64,000 nucleotides of DNA, from contig NZ_VISS01000008.1 of assembly GCF_007827555.1 (NCBI RefSeq), positions 1-64,000 on the forward strand, read 5' to 3'. A program made the translations under genes and the position numbers. The stretch is from Aeribacillus composti. Lineage in GTDB: Bacteria > Bacillota > Bacilli > Bacillales > Aeribacillaceae. Shown piece after piece: positions 54,560 through 63,659 of this stretch (position 1 is the stretch's first letter; every line of letters begins with the position of its first letter). The notes under the pieces were generated by a model. The model had not been told where the DNA came from and made no database searches. It worked only from the letters and a program-made list of their open reading frames with translations.

Positions 54560-56011
54560 ATGGTAAAAAAGTATCAACTTTTTATTGATGGGAAATGGGT
54601 AGACGCTATTTCTGGAAAGACTTTTGAATCAGTTAATCCCGGATCTGGTGAGGTACACGCTATCGTTGCGGAGGCAGGTGCAGATGATGTCAATCGGGCG
54701 GTTAGAGCTGCTAGAAAGGCATTTGAATCAGGTCCTTGGACAAAAATGACCCCCAGTGACCGAGGTAGGTTATTGTATAAGGCTGCGCAAAAAATGTGGG
54801 AAAAAGCCGATTTTCTTGCTGAAGTGGAATCACAGGACAATGGATTGCCAATAAGTGATACCAAGTCTATTGCAATACCAGCAACGATCGATGTTTTAGA
54901 ATTTTATGCAGGTTTGGCAAATAAAGTTCAAGGTGAAACACTAGCATCACCTAACAACCGTTTCAATTATACTCTAAGAGAACCATTAGGTGTTATTGGA
55001 GCTATAGTACCTTGGAATTTTCCGCTTATGCTTACTATGTGGAAATTGGCTCCTGCTCTTGCAGCTGGAAATACAATTGTGATTAAGCCGGCTGAACAGA
55101 CACCGGTGAGTATCTTAGAGTTAGTAAAACTATTTCAAGAAGTCGGAATTCCAGATGGAGTAATTAATGTTGTAACAGGTTTTGGAGAAACTGCAGGCCA
55201 AGCCTTGGCTTCTCATCCAGATGTAGACAAGATTGCATTTACAGGGTCCACAAAAACAGGTCAACTAATTATGCAAGCAGCCAGCAAAAATTTAAAACCA
55301 GTTTCACTTGAGTTGGGTGGAAAATCCCCGAATATTGTGTTTGATGATGCTAGTCTTGAAAAAGCTGTAAATATGTCTGCTTTTGGAATTTACTTTGCCC
55401 AAGGACAAGTATGTGCGGCTGGGTCTCGTTTATTTGTACAGGAGTCAATTTACGAAAAATTCATGGATCTATTCATAAAAAAAGCTAATTCTATTCGTGT
55501 AGGAAATCCGCTTGATCAGAGTACGGAAATGGGGCCACAAATTTCAGAAGAACATTTAAAAAAAATAGAACATTATGTTGCTGTTGGATTGGATGAAGGG
55601 GCTCGACTGACAATAGGTGGGAAAAGATTAAATAAAGAGGCAAATGGATACTATTTTACTCCAACAGTGTTTGAAAACGTTACAAATGACATGACGATTG
55701 CACGTGAGGAAATATTCGGCCCTGTTGTATCAGTCATTAAGTTTAAAGATGAAGAAGATGCATTAATTAAAGCAAATGATACCATTTATGGACTAGCTGC
55801 TGGTATTTGGACCAATAATTTAAAACGTGCCCACAGAATGGCTCGCGGTCTTAAAGCAGGAACTGTATGGGTTAATACTTACAGTTTATTAGATAGTGCA
55901 GCACCTTTTGGCGGAACAAAACAAAGTGGGTTTGGTCGTGAATTAGGTGTTCAAGCGATGGAAATGTATACGCAAACTAAGCATGTTTGGATTGATTTGA
56001 ATGAAAATTAA
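54560..56011 (+). CDS. NAD-dependent aldehyde dehydrogenase
   Basis: A 483-residue ALDH of the classical tetrameric type with Cys285 (AQGQVCAAGSR) and Glu251 (SLELGGKSPNIVF). Closest by text are phenylacetaldehyde/betaine-type broad-range enzymes. RBS AAGGGGGAG. It is paired with an iron alcohol dehydrogenase 27 bases downstream, suggesting stepwise oxidation of an alcohol to an acid, for instance an arylethanol to arylacetic acid; this is an inference. The two genes look somewhat more AT-rich than the flanking hpa genes. Confidence 0.85.
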   Translation: MVKKYQLFIDGKWVDAISGKTFESVNPGSGEVHAIVAEAGADDVNRAVRAARKAFESGPWTKMTPSDRGRLLYKAAQKMWEKADFLAEVESQDNGLPISDTKSIAIPATIDVLEFYAGLANKVQGETLASPNNRFNYTLREPLGVIGAIVPWNFPLMLTMWKLAPALAAGNTIVIKPAEQTPVSILELVKLFQEVGIPDGVINVVTGFGETAGQALASHPDVDKIAFTGSTKTGQLIMQAASKNLKPVSLELGGKSPNIVFDDASLEKAVNMSAFGIYFAQGQVCAAGSRLFVQESIYEKFMDLFIKKANSIRVGNPLDQSTEMGPQISEEHLKKIEHYVAVGLDEGARLTIGGKRLNKEANGYYFTPTVFENVTNDMTIAREEIFGPVVSVIKFKDEEDALIKANDTIYGLAAGIWTNNLKRAHRMARGLKAGTVWVNTYSLLDSAAPFGGTKQSGFGRELGVQAMEMYTQTKHVWIDLNEN

Positions 56012-56038
56012 AAATAAATGAATGGAGAGGTGTAGAAG

Positions 56039-57193
56039 ATGAATTTTGAATTTAATATTCCTAGTCAAGTAATCTTTGGTAAGGGTGCCGCTTCAAAGCT
56101 TCAGGACGTCCTAGCAGAGTTTCATGTAAAAAGAGTAATGTGTATATATGATCAAGGTGTACAAAAAGCAGGAATTGTTGAAAAAGTATTGTCAAAGATT
56201 AAGAAAACTAATGTTGATATTATTGAGTTTAATCAAGTTCTTCCAAATCCTCCTGATACTATTTTAGAAAAAGGAGCTCTTCTAGCCAAAAACGAACAAA
56301 TTGACGCATTGATCGCAATAGGTGGTGGTAGTTCAATTGATGCAGCTAAAGCAATCAATATACTTATTTCTAACCCTGGTCCAATCGCTAAGTATGAAGG
56401 AGTGAATAAAGTTGAACGTCCAACAAAACCTTTAATAGCAATTCCTACTACTGCAGGTACGGGTAGTGAAGTTACTGGGGTAACCGTTATAACTGATACA
56501 AAAAGAAAAAAGAAAATGGTAATTGCTGGACGAAATTGTGGTGCAGATGTTGCGCTAGTAGATCCTGAACTTACAATAGCATTGCCACCCAATATTACTG
56601 CATCAACAGGTATGGATGCTTTAACTCACGGAATTGAAGCATATGTATCAAAGTTTCATTCTATTCCAACAGATATCAACGCTTTAAAAGCAATTGAACT
56701 TATTTATAGCAATCTGGAAAAGGCATTTAATAATGGGAAAAACATCGAAGCACGGACAAACATGTTACTCGGAAGCATGCTTGCTGGATTTGCATTTAAC
56801 TCTGCATTATTAGGTTTAGTTCATGCAATAGCTCACCCGTTAAGTGTCTATTGTGGATTACCTCATGGGGTAGCAAATGCTTGTACTTTGCCATATGTCA
56901 TGGATTTTAATGCGAAAGATGAAAATGTACAAAAGAGATTTAAGAATGTCGCAAAGGCAATGGGTTTGCCTGTTGAAGATTTATCGGACTTTAAAGCAAC
57001 TAAACAAGCTATTGAGGCTGTGAGAAATTTGTCTGAAAAAGTTCAAATACCGTCTCTAAGTAAATTAGGAGTTAAACGAGAGCAGTTTGACATTTTAGCT
57101 GATGCTACTTTAAATGAGGAATTAAGCATATTAGCGAATCCAAGAGAAGTAACTAAACAAGATATATTAAAAATTTTAGAAGTTGCTTATTAA
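56039..57193 (+). CDS. Iron-containing (group III) alcohol dehydrogenase
   Basis: A 384-residue enzyme with NAD motif GGGSSIDAAK, the TTAGTGSEVT signature and iron ligands in MDALTHGIEAYVS and LGLVHAIAHPLSVYCGLPHG. RBS GGAGAGGTG. It oxidises an alcohol or reduces an aldehyde or semialdehyde. Paired with the upstream aldehyde dehydrogenase it likely feeds or drains the aromatic pathway. Confidence 0.87.
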   Translation: MNFEFNIPSQVIFGKGAASKLQDVLAEFHVKRVMCIYDQGVQKAGIVEKVLSKIKKTNVDIIEFNQVLPNPPDTILEKGALLAKNEQIDALIAIGGGSSIDAAKAINILISNPGPIAKYEGVNKVERPTKPLIAIPTTAGTGSEVTGVTVITDTKRKKKMVIAGRNCGADVALVDPELTIALPPNITASTGMDALTHGIEAYVSKFHSIPTDINALKAIELIYSNLEKAFNNGKNIEARTNMLLGSMLAGFAFNSALLGLVHAIAHPLSVYCGLPHGVANACTLPYVMDFNAKDENVQKRFKNVAKAMGLPVEDLSDFKATKQAIEAVRNLSEKVQIPSLSKLGVKREQFDILADATLNEELSILANPREVTKQDILKILEVAY

Positions 57194-57351
57194 AAAAATA
57201 AGGCGAATGAATAAATAAAAGATATTTTTAAAAATGTTTATATATTTAAAAATCGATTGATATCAAACTGATTCCAAAATATTTTTAATTCCGTTATAAA
57301 AAAACGAATAAAAGCTAGCAAAAAAACAAATAGAAGTAATTTTCGGAATAT

Positions 57352-57380
57352 TTGAAACCATATCTTAAATCATATATAAT
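57352..57380 (+). promoter_or_regulatory. liv operon promoter overlapped by the island palindrome
   Basis: -35 TTGAAA (57352-57357), 17-base spacer, -10 TATAAT (57375-57380). ATCATATATAAT (57369-57380) matches the palindrome at 11 of 12 positions and covers the -10. Confidence 0.7.
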
Positions 57381-57434
57381 ATTATTGATGATTTGTTGGT
57401 CGAAGGAAAGGGGTGGTCCTCTGATTTCACTAAT

Positions 57435-57449
57435 ATGAAAGCGTTGTCA
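57435..57449. promoter_or_regulatory. cre site (CcpA) in the liv leader
   Basis: ATGAAAGCGTTGTCA is a full match to WTGNAANCGNWNNCW. It lies about 50 bases after the predicted start point and 55 bases before the first gene, a roadblock position. Confidence 0.7.
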
Positions 57450-57504
57450 CTAAGAAAGATAAAGCTTTTAAGGAATTTTGCCAAAAATAAAGGAGGGGGT
57501 TACG

Positions 57505-58692
57505 TTGAAAAAATTTGTTTCGTTGATCATTTTGATGTTATTTCTCTCTATGCTGGCAGCATGCGGAAATTCTGAAAGCGCCGGTGGAAAAAATAATGAT
57601 TCCGGTGGTTCCGATGTCATTAAAATTGGTGCTATTTATTCAGCTTCGGGCGGCGGTGCTCCTCTAGGAAAATCACAGATGGAAACGGTAAAAATGCTGG
57701 TGGAGCAAGTAAATGAAAACGATGGAATAGATGGAAAGAAAATAGAGCTGATTGCCTATGATGATAAGTCCGATCAAAATGAAGCCGTGCTGTCTATGAA
57801 AAAATTAATTGAGCAGGATAAAGTATTGGCTGTTGTTGGGGGTACGCTAAGCGGAAATGCTTTAGCAATGGTGCCGCTTGCGGAAAAGTCAAAAACTCCA
57901 TTCATTGCATCAGCTACAAGTAAACAAATTGTAAAACCTGATGATAATTCTTCACGGGACTGGATCTTCAAAACGACACAAAGTGATGATGTAGTAATTC
58001 CTAAAATTTTAGCCTATTTGAAAGAAAAAAATTTAACGAAAATTGCCTGGCTGAATGTTGCCAACCAATACGGCACAAGTGCTCATGAAGAATTTAATCG
58101 CCTGAAAGGTGAATACGGCATTGAAGCTGTTATTGAAGAGGAATTTGAAGCAACTGTTGATGATGCGAAAGCGATGCTGACTCGCGTAAAGAAATCAAAT
58201 CCACAGGCAATTATCGTTTGGGGAACTGCTCAGGAGTCTTCAGTTATTACGAAAAATCTCCATCAATTAGGAATGAAACTTCCCATTATTGAAAGTCAGG
58301 GAATTGGTACTAAAGAGTTTATTGAGTTAACCGGAGAAGCAGCGGAAGGAGTTATTTTTCCTGCAGGGCGTTTAATTGTCGCTGAACAATTGCCGGATAA
58401 TGATCCGCAAAAAGAAACACTTATTAAGTATAAAGAGGATTTTAAAGCAAAATTCAACTACGACGCAAATACGTTTGGAGGCCATACTTGGGACGCATTC
58501 TATTTATTAGTGAATGCAATTGAAAAAGCCGGAACTGACAAAGAAAAAATTAGAGAACAGCTCGAAAATACGAAAAATTTTGTTGGAATTTCCGGAATAT
58601 TCAATTTTTCGAAAGATAATCATACTGGCCTTGATGAAAGCAGCTTAGTTATGGTTCAAATCAAAGACGGCAAATTTGTCATTGCAGAATAA
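57505..58692 (+). CDS. ABC transporter substrate-binding lipoprotein (Leu/Ile/Val-binding family)
   Basis: A 395-residue lipoprotein. The TTG at 57505 is six bases after AGGAGGGGG and starts the signal peptide MKKFVSLIILMLFLSMLAAC with the lipobox LAAC. The mature part is a periplasmic-binding type I fold (KIGAIYSASGGGAPLGKSQMETVKMLVEQVN, VVGGTLSGNALAMVPLAEKSKTPFIASA). Members bind branched-chain amino acids or, in catabolic clusters, aromatic acids. The context here favours an aromatic ligand. Confidence 0.87.
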   Translation: MKKFVSLIILMLFLSMLAACGNSESAGGKNNDSGGSDVIKIGAIYSASGGGAPLGKSQMETVKMLVEQVNENDGIDGKKIELIAYDDKSDQNEAVLSMKKLIEQDKVLAVVGGTLSGNALAMVPLAEKSKTPFIASATSKQIVKPDDNSSRDWIFKTTQSDDVVIPKILAYLKEKNLTKIAWLNVANQYGTSAHEEFNRLKGEYGIEAVIEEEFEATVDDAKAMLTRVKKSNPQAIIVWGTAQESSVITKNLHQLGMKLPIIESQGIGTKEFIELTGEAAEGVIFPAGRLIVAEQLPDNDPQKETLIKYKEDFKAKFNYDANTFGGHTWDAFYLLVNAIEKAGTDKEKIREQLENTKNFVGISGIFNFSKDNHTGLDESSLVMVQIKDGKFVIAE

Positions 58693-58700
58693 TGCTGTAA

Positions 58701-58738
58701 AGGGATCTTCAACGATTAAAAGTACGGGGAAGATCCCT
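58701..58738 (+). terminator. Intra-operon hairpin after the binding-protein gene
   Basis: AGGGATCTTC / GAAGATCCCT, ten perfect pairs, 18-base loop, no T run. Such structures commonly keep the binding-protein message more abundant than the permease message. Confidence 0.5.
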
Positions 58739-58768
58739 AAAGACCAAAAATAGAAGGGAAGTGTGGGA

Positions 58769-59650
58769 ATGGAACTGACCAGCCAATTTATTCAGTTAAT
58801 TTTTTCTGGACTGACCATTGGAAGCATCTATGCACTGATTGCTATTGGATTTGTCATTATTTACAACATAACCGGCCTTTTAAATTTAGCACAAGGCGAT
58901 TTTGCCATGCTGGGTGCACTTACTTGTATTTCGTTTGTCAATATGGGCTTTCCATTAATTATTGCAATAGCAGTAAGTGTTGTCATAGTCACGATTATCG
59001 GTGGTTTGTTCGAAAGGTTGGCAATTTATCCTGCAAGAAATTCATCAACCGCAACACTTCTTATTATTACGATAGGTGCAGCTTTTGTATTTCGGGGAAT
59101 TAGCATTTTAATTTGGGGAACTCAGCCTTTGGCGCTGCGTCCTTTCTCTGGAAATCAGAATATCAATTTTTTGGATGCTACCATTCAGCCGCAAAGCTTA
59201 TGGGCTATCGGCATTTCCTTATTAAGTTTAGCTGTCCTTTACTACTTTTTTAATAAAACCTACTTAGGAAAAGCGGTAACAGCTTGTGTTGTCAATCGTT
59301 TTGCAGCAAGGCTAATGGGAATCAGCCCCCAAAAAATGTCGTTTTGGGCAGTATCCATTAGTGCTGGTCTTGGAGCGCTCGCAGGAATAGTGATTGCCCC
59401 CATTTCGGGTGCTTCGTATGATATGGGAATCATGATTGGCTTAAAAGCATTTATTGCTGCAGTAATTGGAGGGTTGTCAAATGCACCTGCTGCTATTGCC
59501 GGAGCATTTTTAATCGGAATATTAGAATCTTTTACGGAAGGATATTTATCTTCAGGATATAAAGATGCCATTAGCTTCACTCTTCTTTTAATCGTATTAT
59601 TCTTCATGCCAAATGGATTGTTCTCGAAAGTATCAGGAAAACGTGTTTAG
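58769..59650 (+). CDS. livH: Branched-chain amino acid-type ABC permease, LivH
   Basis: A 293-residue membrane protein with about eight spans; the ATG at 58769 is preferred over a GTG at 58763. LivH text: GSIYALIAIGFVIIYNITGLLNLAQGDFAMLGA near the start and FIAAVIGGLSNAPAAIAGAFLIGILE near the end. It forms the channel with LivM. Confidence 0.88.
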   Translation: MELTSQFIQLIFSGLTIGSIYALIAIGFVIIYNITGLLNLAQGDFAMLGALTCISFVNMGFPLIIAIAVSVVIVTIIGGLFERLAIYPARNSSTATLLIITIGAAFVFRGISILIWGTQPLALRPFSGNQNINFLDATIQPQSLWAIGISLLSLAVLYYFFNKTYLGKAVTACVVNRFAARLMGISPQKMSFWAVSISAGLGALAGIVIAPISGASYDMGIMIGLKAFIAAVIGGLSNAPAAIAGAFLIGILESFTEGYLSSGYKDAISFTLLLIVLFFMPNGLFSKVSGKRV

Positions 59651-59663
59651 AGGAGAGGAAAAA

Positions 59664-60716
59664 ATGGATAACAATTTAACGAAAATATACAACAGGAGTT
59701 TGAAAGGTCCTCTTATCTTTTTTGTCGTTATTATGCTTCTTCCTTTTATTTTTCAATCAAATAATTATATTTTAAGTACTTTCATTATGATCGGTTTTTA
59801 CTCATTGGTTACGACTGGACTGACGCTATTAATCGGATATGCAGGGCAAATTTCCCTCGGGCATGCAGCTTTTTACGGTATTGGTGCCTATACCTCTGCA
59901 TATTTTACGGCTACATTGCAGATGCCTTCCTGGATAGGAATTTTAGTTGGGGCGATTATTGCATCACTCGTTTCTTTAATCATTGGTATTCCAGTATTTA
60001 AACTAAAAGGGCATTATTTAGCCTTAGCCACTCTTGGATTTGGAGTGATCATATTTACATTTTTTAAAGAGTGGAAAACAATAACTGGAGGATTAAACGG
60101 GTTTTTTGGCATACCTCCTTTAAGCTTATTCGGCATTTCATTTTCAACAGATTTTCAATTTTACTTCTTAATTTGGATCTTTGTCTTTTTAGGAATTTTC
60201 TTTGCGCGCAATATTGTTCAATCAAGAGTCGGAAGAGCTTTAATGTCTATCCATGGCAGCGAAATTGCTTCGGAAGCAATTGGTATAAATATTAATAAAT
60301 ATAAATTGCAAATTTTTGTATTAAGCGCCGTTTATGCTTCAATTGCTGGAAGCTTATACGCACACTATGTCACCTTTATAAATCCTCAATTGTTTGAAAT
60401 GATGACATCTATCTACTTTTTAATAATGGTTGTCATCGGTGGGATAGGGAATATTTGGGGCGGATTGATCGGAGCAGCGATATATGTATTTTTAGGAGAA
60501 TTGTTGAAAGATATTGTACCGAAAATTATTCCCAATGCTAGCGGGGAATTCGAAATTGTATTTTTCGGCGTGCTGCTTGTAGTTATTTTAATATACATGC
60601 CAAATGGAATTTCAAAAGCGATCTTTCATTTTATCAAAAGAATCACTTCAAACTTTAAAAATAAACCAGTTTCAGCATTTTCAAAGAAGTCAACGGGAAG
60701 TGATATTCATGACTGA
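59664..60716 (+). CDS. livM: Branched-chain amino acid-type ABC permease, LivM
   Basis: A 350-residue membrane protein starting at the ATG at 59664 after AGGAGAGG. LivM landmarks are LLIGYAGQISLGHAAFYGIGAYTSA, FKLKGHYLALATLGFG and YFLIMVVIGGIGNIWGGLIGA. It lies 13 bases after livH and overlaps livG by eight bases. Confidence 0.88.
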   Translation: MDNNLTKIYNRSLKGPLIFFVVIMLLPFIFQSNNYILSTFIMIGFYSLVTTGLTLLIGYAGQISLGHAAFYGIGAYTSAYFTATLQMPSWIGILVGAIIASLVSLIIGIPVFKLKGHYLALATLGFGVIIFTFFKEWKTITGGLNGFFGIPPLSLFGISFSTDFQFYFLIWIFVFLGIFFARNIVQSRVGRALMSIHGSEIASEAIGININKYKLQIFVLSAVYASIAGSLYAHYVTFINPQLFEMMTSIYFLIMVVIGGIGNIWGGLIGAAIYVFLGELLKDIVPKIIPNASGEFEIVFFGVLLVVILIYMPNGISKAIFHFIKRITSNFKNKPVSAFSKKSTGSDIHD

Positions 60717-61485
60717 GGAAACATTATTAAAAGTCGAAAATCTTTCAAAATCATTCGGCGGTGTAAATGCCGTTGAAAATGTTTCGTTTGAAGTGAAAAA
60801 AGGGGAAATTGTTGCTGTAATAGGTCCAAATGGCGCCGGCAAAACAACCCTTTTTAATTTAGTGACAGGTGTCATCCCTGCAACAAGTGGAAAAATAACC
60901 TTTAAAGGCGTTTCCATCATCGGGAAAAGACCTTATCAAATTGCAAGTCTAGGGATGACAAGAACATTTCAAAATTTGCAAGTATTTAATAATATGACCG
61001 TCATCGAAAATGTGATGACAGGAAGCCATATAAGATTAAAAACTGGAATTTTAAGCTCAGGCCTGCGATTGCCGAACGTTTATAAAGAAGAAAAAGAGGT
61101 AATGCAAAAAGCATTGCAATGCCTTGAACAGGTCGGTATTGCTGATTTAGCTTTTGAACGAGCTGAAACATTGCCTTATGGAAATCAAAGATTATTAGAG
61201 ATTGCCAGGGCAGTAGCTGCAGAGCCTTCATTTATTTTACTGGATGAACCGATGGCCGGGCTGAATCCGCAGGAATCCCGCAATCTAGTGAATGTACTGA
61301 AAAATATGAGAAAACAAGGGATGACATTTTTATTTGTTGAACATGATATGGAAACGGTGATGTCGATTGCAGATAAAATTGTAGTTCTTGACTATGGGAA
61401 AAAAATTGCGGAAGGAACGCCTGAAGAAATTTCAAGCAATCCTAAAGTTATTGCAGCCTATTTGGGAGAGGAGGAAGCAATCTAA
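60709..61485 (+). CDS. livG: ABC ATPase, LivG
   Basis: A 258-residue ATPase starting at the ATG at 60709. Walker A GPNGAGKTTLFNLVTG, a signature variant LPYGNQRLLEIARA and Walker B FILLDEPMAGLNP are complete. The LivG group is recognised by the long insert between Walker A and signature (TRTFQNLQVFNNMTVIENVM) and the C-terminal PKVIAAYLGEE. Confidence 0.9.
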   Translation: MTEETLLKVENLSKSFGGVNAVENVSFEVKKGEIVAVIGPNGAGKTTLFNLVTGVIPATSGKITFKGVSIIGKRPYQIASLGMTRTFQNLQVFNNMTVIENVMTGSHIRLKTGILSSGLRLPNVYKEEKEVMQKALQCLEQVGIADLAFERAETLPYGNQRLLEIARAVAAEPSFILLDEPMAGLNPQESRNLVNVLKNMRKQGMTFLFVEHDMETVMSIADKIVVLDYGKKIAEGTPEEISSNPKVIAAYLGEEEAI

Positions 61486-62222
61486 TGTTAGTAGTAGACA
61501 ACCTTCATACGTACCACGGATATTTGCACGTTTTGAAAGGGATTCACTTTGAAATAAAACAAGGCGAAATCTTTGCGATGGTAGGGTCAAATGGCGCCGG
61601 GAAAAGCACCCTTCTTGGAACAATAGCAGGCATTTATAAACCGAGATCAGGAACCATTGTATTTGAAAATGAAGAAATTTCTTATGGTAAAGTAGAAAAG
61701 ATCGTTGAAAAAGGCATTTGTCTTGTCCCGGAAAGAAGACAAATTTTTGATGATCTTTCTGTTAAGGATAATTTGCTGTTAGGATCTTATCACCGATATA
61801 AAAATGACAAAAAAAGTGTTATGGAGGATTTCGAGCAAGTTCTAGACTTTTTCCCTAAATTAAAAACAATGTTGGATCGACCGGGCGGATTGTTGAGCGG
61901 CGGCGAGCAGCAAATGGTTGCCATAGGCCGCGGGCTGATGGCGAAGCCAAAACTAATGATGCTGGATGAACCGTCTTTAGGATTGGCTCCGCTTATTGTC
62001 AAAGACATTATGAATATTTTAAAGCAAATGAAAAAAACATTTGGAACGACCATTTTGTTAATTGAACAAAACGTCAAAGCAGCTTTGCAAATTGCAGATC
62101 ACGCTTGTGTATTGGATCGCGGAGAAATTGTCATTCAAGGAAAAGCGAGCGATTTGCTGGAAGATGAAAAAATAAAAGATACGTATTTAGGTATAAGCAA
62201 AAAAGAAAGACTAAAGCTTTAG
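61485..62222 (+). CDS. livF: ABC ATPase, LivF
   Basis: A 245-residue ATPase whose ATG shares a base with the livG stop (TAATG). Walker A GSNGAGKSTLLGTIAG, signature LLSGGEQQMVAIGRGL and Walker B LMMLDEPSLGLAP are present; CLVPERRQIFDDLSVKDNLLLG is typical of LivF. It completes the transporter. 102 bases separate it from the dioxygenase genes, with no terminator seen between, so read-through is likely. Confidence 0.9.
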   Translation: MLVVDNLHTYHGYLHVLKGIHFEIKQGEIFAMVGSNGAGKSTLLGTIAGIYKPRSGTIVFENEEISYGKVEKIVEKGICLVPERRQIFDDLSVKDNLLLGSYHRYKNDKKSVMEDFEQVLDFFPKLKTMLDRPGGLLSGGEQQMVAIGRGLMAKPKLMMLDEPSLGLAPLIVKDIMNILKQMKKTFGTTILLIEQNVKAALQIADHACVLDRGEIVIQGKASDLLEDEKIKDTYLGISKKERLKL

Positions 62223-62324
62223 TATAAACAACAGGTCTGTACTAACCTAACTTGCCCAAAAGCCGGGAGTTTGGCGGCATAGTATTCCGAATATTCCAAT
62301 AACCAAAGGAGGAAGGGAACGGAT

Positions 62325-63659
62325 ATGAGAACGATAGATTGGAAGGAAGTTGAGAAAAATATAGAAAACGGCCGATTTCCTCAATGGTTAGTTACAGATC
62401 CGGAAATATACGAACTAGAAAAAGAAAGAATTTTCGGCAGAACATGGCAGTTTCTGGCGCACGAATCGGAATTAAAAGAACCAGGAAGCTTTGTTACGAG
62501 GATGATGGTCGATGACCCGATTATTTTAGTGAAAAATAAAAATGGAGAAATCAACGCATTTTTGAACTCTTGTTCTCATAGGGGTGTTCGTTTGTGTACA
62601 GAAGATTATGGAAATAAAAAAGCATTTTCATGCCCTTATCATGGCTGGACTTATAATTTAAACGGTGAACTGATCGGGGTTGTTGCAGGGAATAAAGTAT
62701 TTGGGGAATCGATGGATAAAAGCGAGTGGGGACTGCGCCCAGTTCCTCGTGTTGAAAGCTATCAAGGAATGATTTTTGGAAATCTTGATCCTGACGCTAT
62801 GTCTTTAGAAGATTATTTAGGCGAAATGAAATGGTATTTTGATATAATGCTTGGCCGGAGCGACGGAGGGATGGAAGTGAGGGGAGTCCCTCAACGATGG
62901 GTGGCAAAAGCAAATTGGAAAATGACAAGTGAAAATTTCGCGGCAGATCCTTACCATGTTCAAACGACTCATAGATCCGCCGTGGAATTGAAGCTTACAC
63001 CGAGCGATCCTTTGTATGCATCATATGGACATCAAGTTGTTTTGTCAAACGGACATGGAATTAATGTAATTACATCTGCTACTGGAAGATCGAATAACAT
63101 ATACCAAGGTATGCCTGAATCGATGTGGTCGATGTTTGAGAAAAATTTAAATAAAGAACAATTGGACATTTTTTCTAGAGTTCAAAATTTTGTTGGCGGA
63201 GTTTTTCCAAATCTATCATTCTTAAGCTCTTGCAGCGGAACAGAAGGAACAAAGTATAATCATCTTCAATTTAGAGTATGGCGGCCGTTAGGGCCCGATC
63301 AAGTTGAAATTTGGATTTGGTATATGATTGATAAGGCGCTGCCGGAAGATTATAAGGAAAAATCGTACAAAGGCTTTATTGCAACGTTTGGCGCGGCAGG
63401 TACTCTTGAACAGGATGATACGGAAAATTGGGCTCGCATTGTTGAGGCCAGCCAAGGGTTAATGGCAAGAGATCGAAATCTCAGCTACAACAATATGCTC
63501 AACTACTTAATGGGATTAGATTACTTAGATCCGGATGAGAATTTTCCGGGACCGGGAAAAGCGTACCCAACTTGCTATACAGATCATATTGCAAGAAGTA
63601 TGCATAAATACTGGCTGGAGCTGATTACGAAAGAGCCAGAGGTGAAATCTCATGAATAG
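62325..63659 (+). CDS. Rieske aromatic ring-hydroxylating dioxygenase, alpha subunit
   Basis: A 444-residue oxygenase. The Rieske cluster ligands are Cys83-His85 (SCSHRGV) and Cys103-His106 (CPYHGW). The mononuclear iron site is His211 and His216 (DPYHVQTTH), with the third ligand Asp364 or Asp365 in LEQDDTENW; the bridging Asp208 is also kept. The LEQDDTENW end places it near toluene/biphenyl/phenylpropionate-type dioxygenases. RBS AAGGAGGAAGG. Together with the beta subunit it would make a cis-dihydrodiol from an aromatic compound probably imported by the adjacent transporter. Substrate unknown. Confidence 0.88.
   Translation: MRTIDWKEVEKNIENGRFPQWLVTDPEIYELEKERIFGRTWQFLAHESELKEPGSFVTRMMVDDPIILVKNKNGEINAFLNSCSHRGVRLCTEDYGNKKAFSCPYHGWTYNLNGELIGVVAGNKVFGESMDKSEWGLRPVPRVESYQGMIFGNLDPDAMSLEDYLGEMKWYFDIMLGRSDGGMEVRGVPQRWVAKANWKMTSENFAADPYHVQTTHRSAVELKLTPSDPLYASYGHQVVLSNGHGINVITSATGRSNNIYQGMPESMWSMFEKNLNKEQLDIFSRVQNFVGGVFPNLSFLSSCSGTEGTKYNHLQFRVWRPLGPDQVEIWIWYMIDKALPEDYKEKSYKGFIATFGAAGTLEQDDTENWARIVEASQGLMARDRNLSYNNMLNYLMGLDYLDPDENFPGPGKAYPTCYTDHIARSMHKYWLELITKEPEVKSHE

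Noticed and set aside
57393-57575. 60-codon frame in the leader of the liv operon
   Set aside because: It overlaps the binding-protein gene in another frame, contains the cre site and has a poorly placed start.
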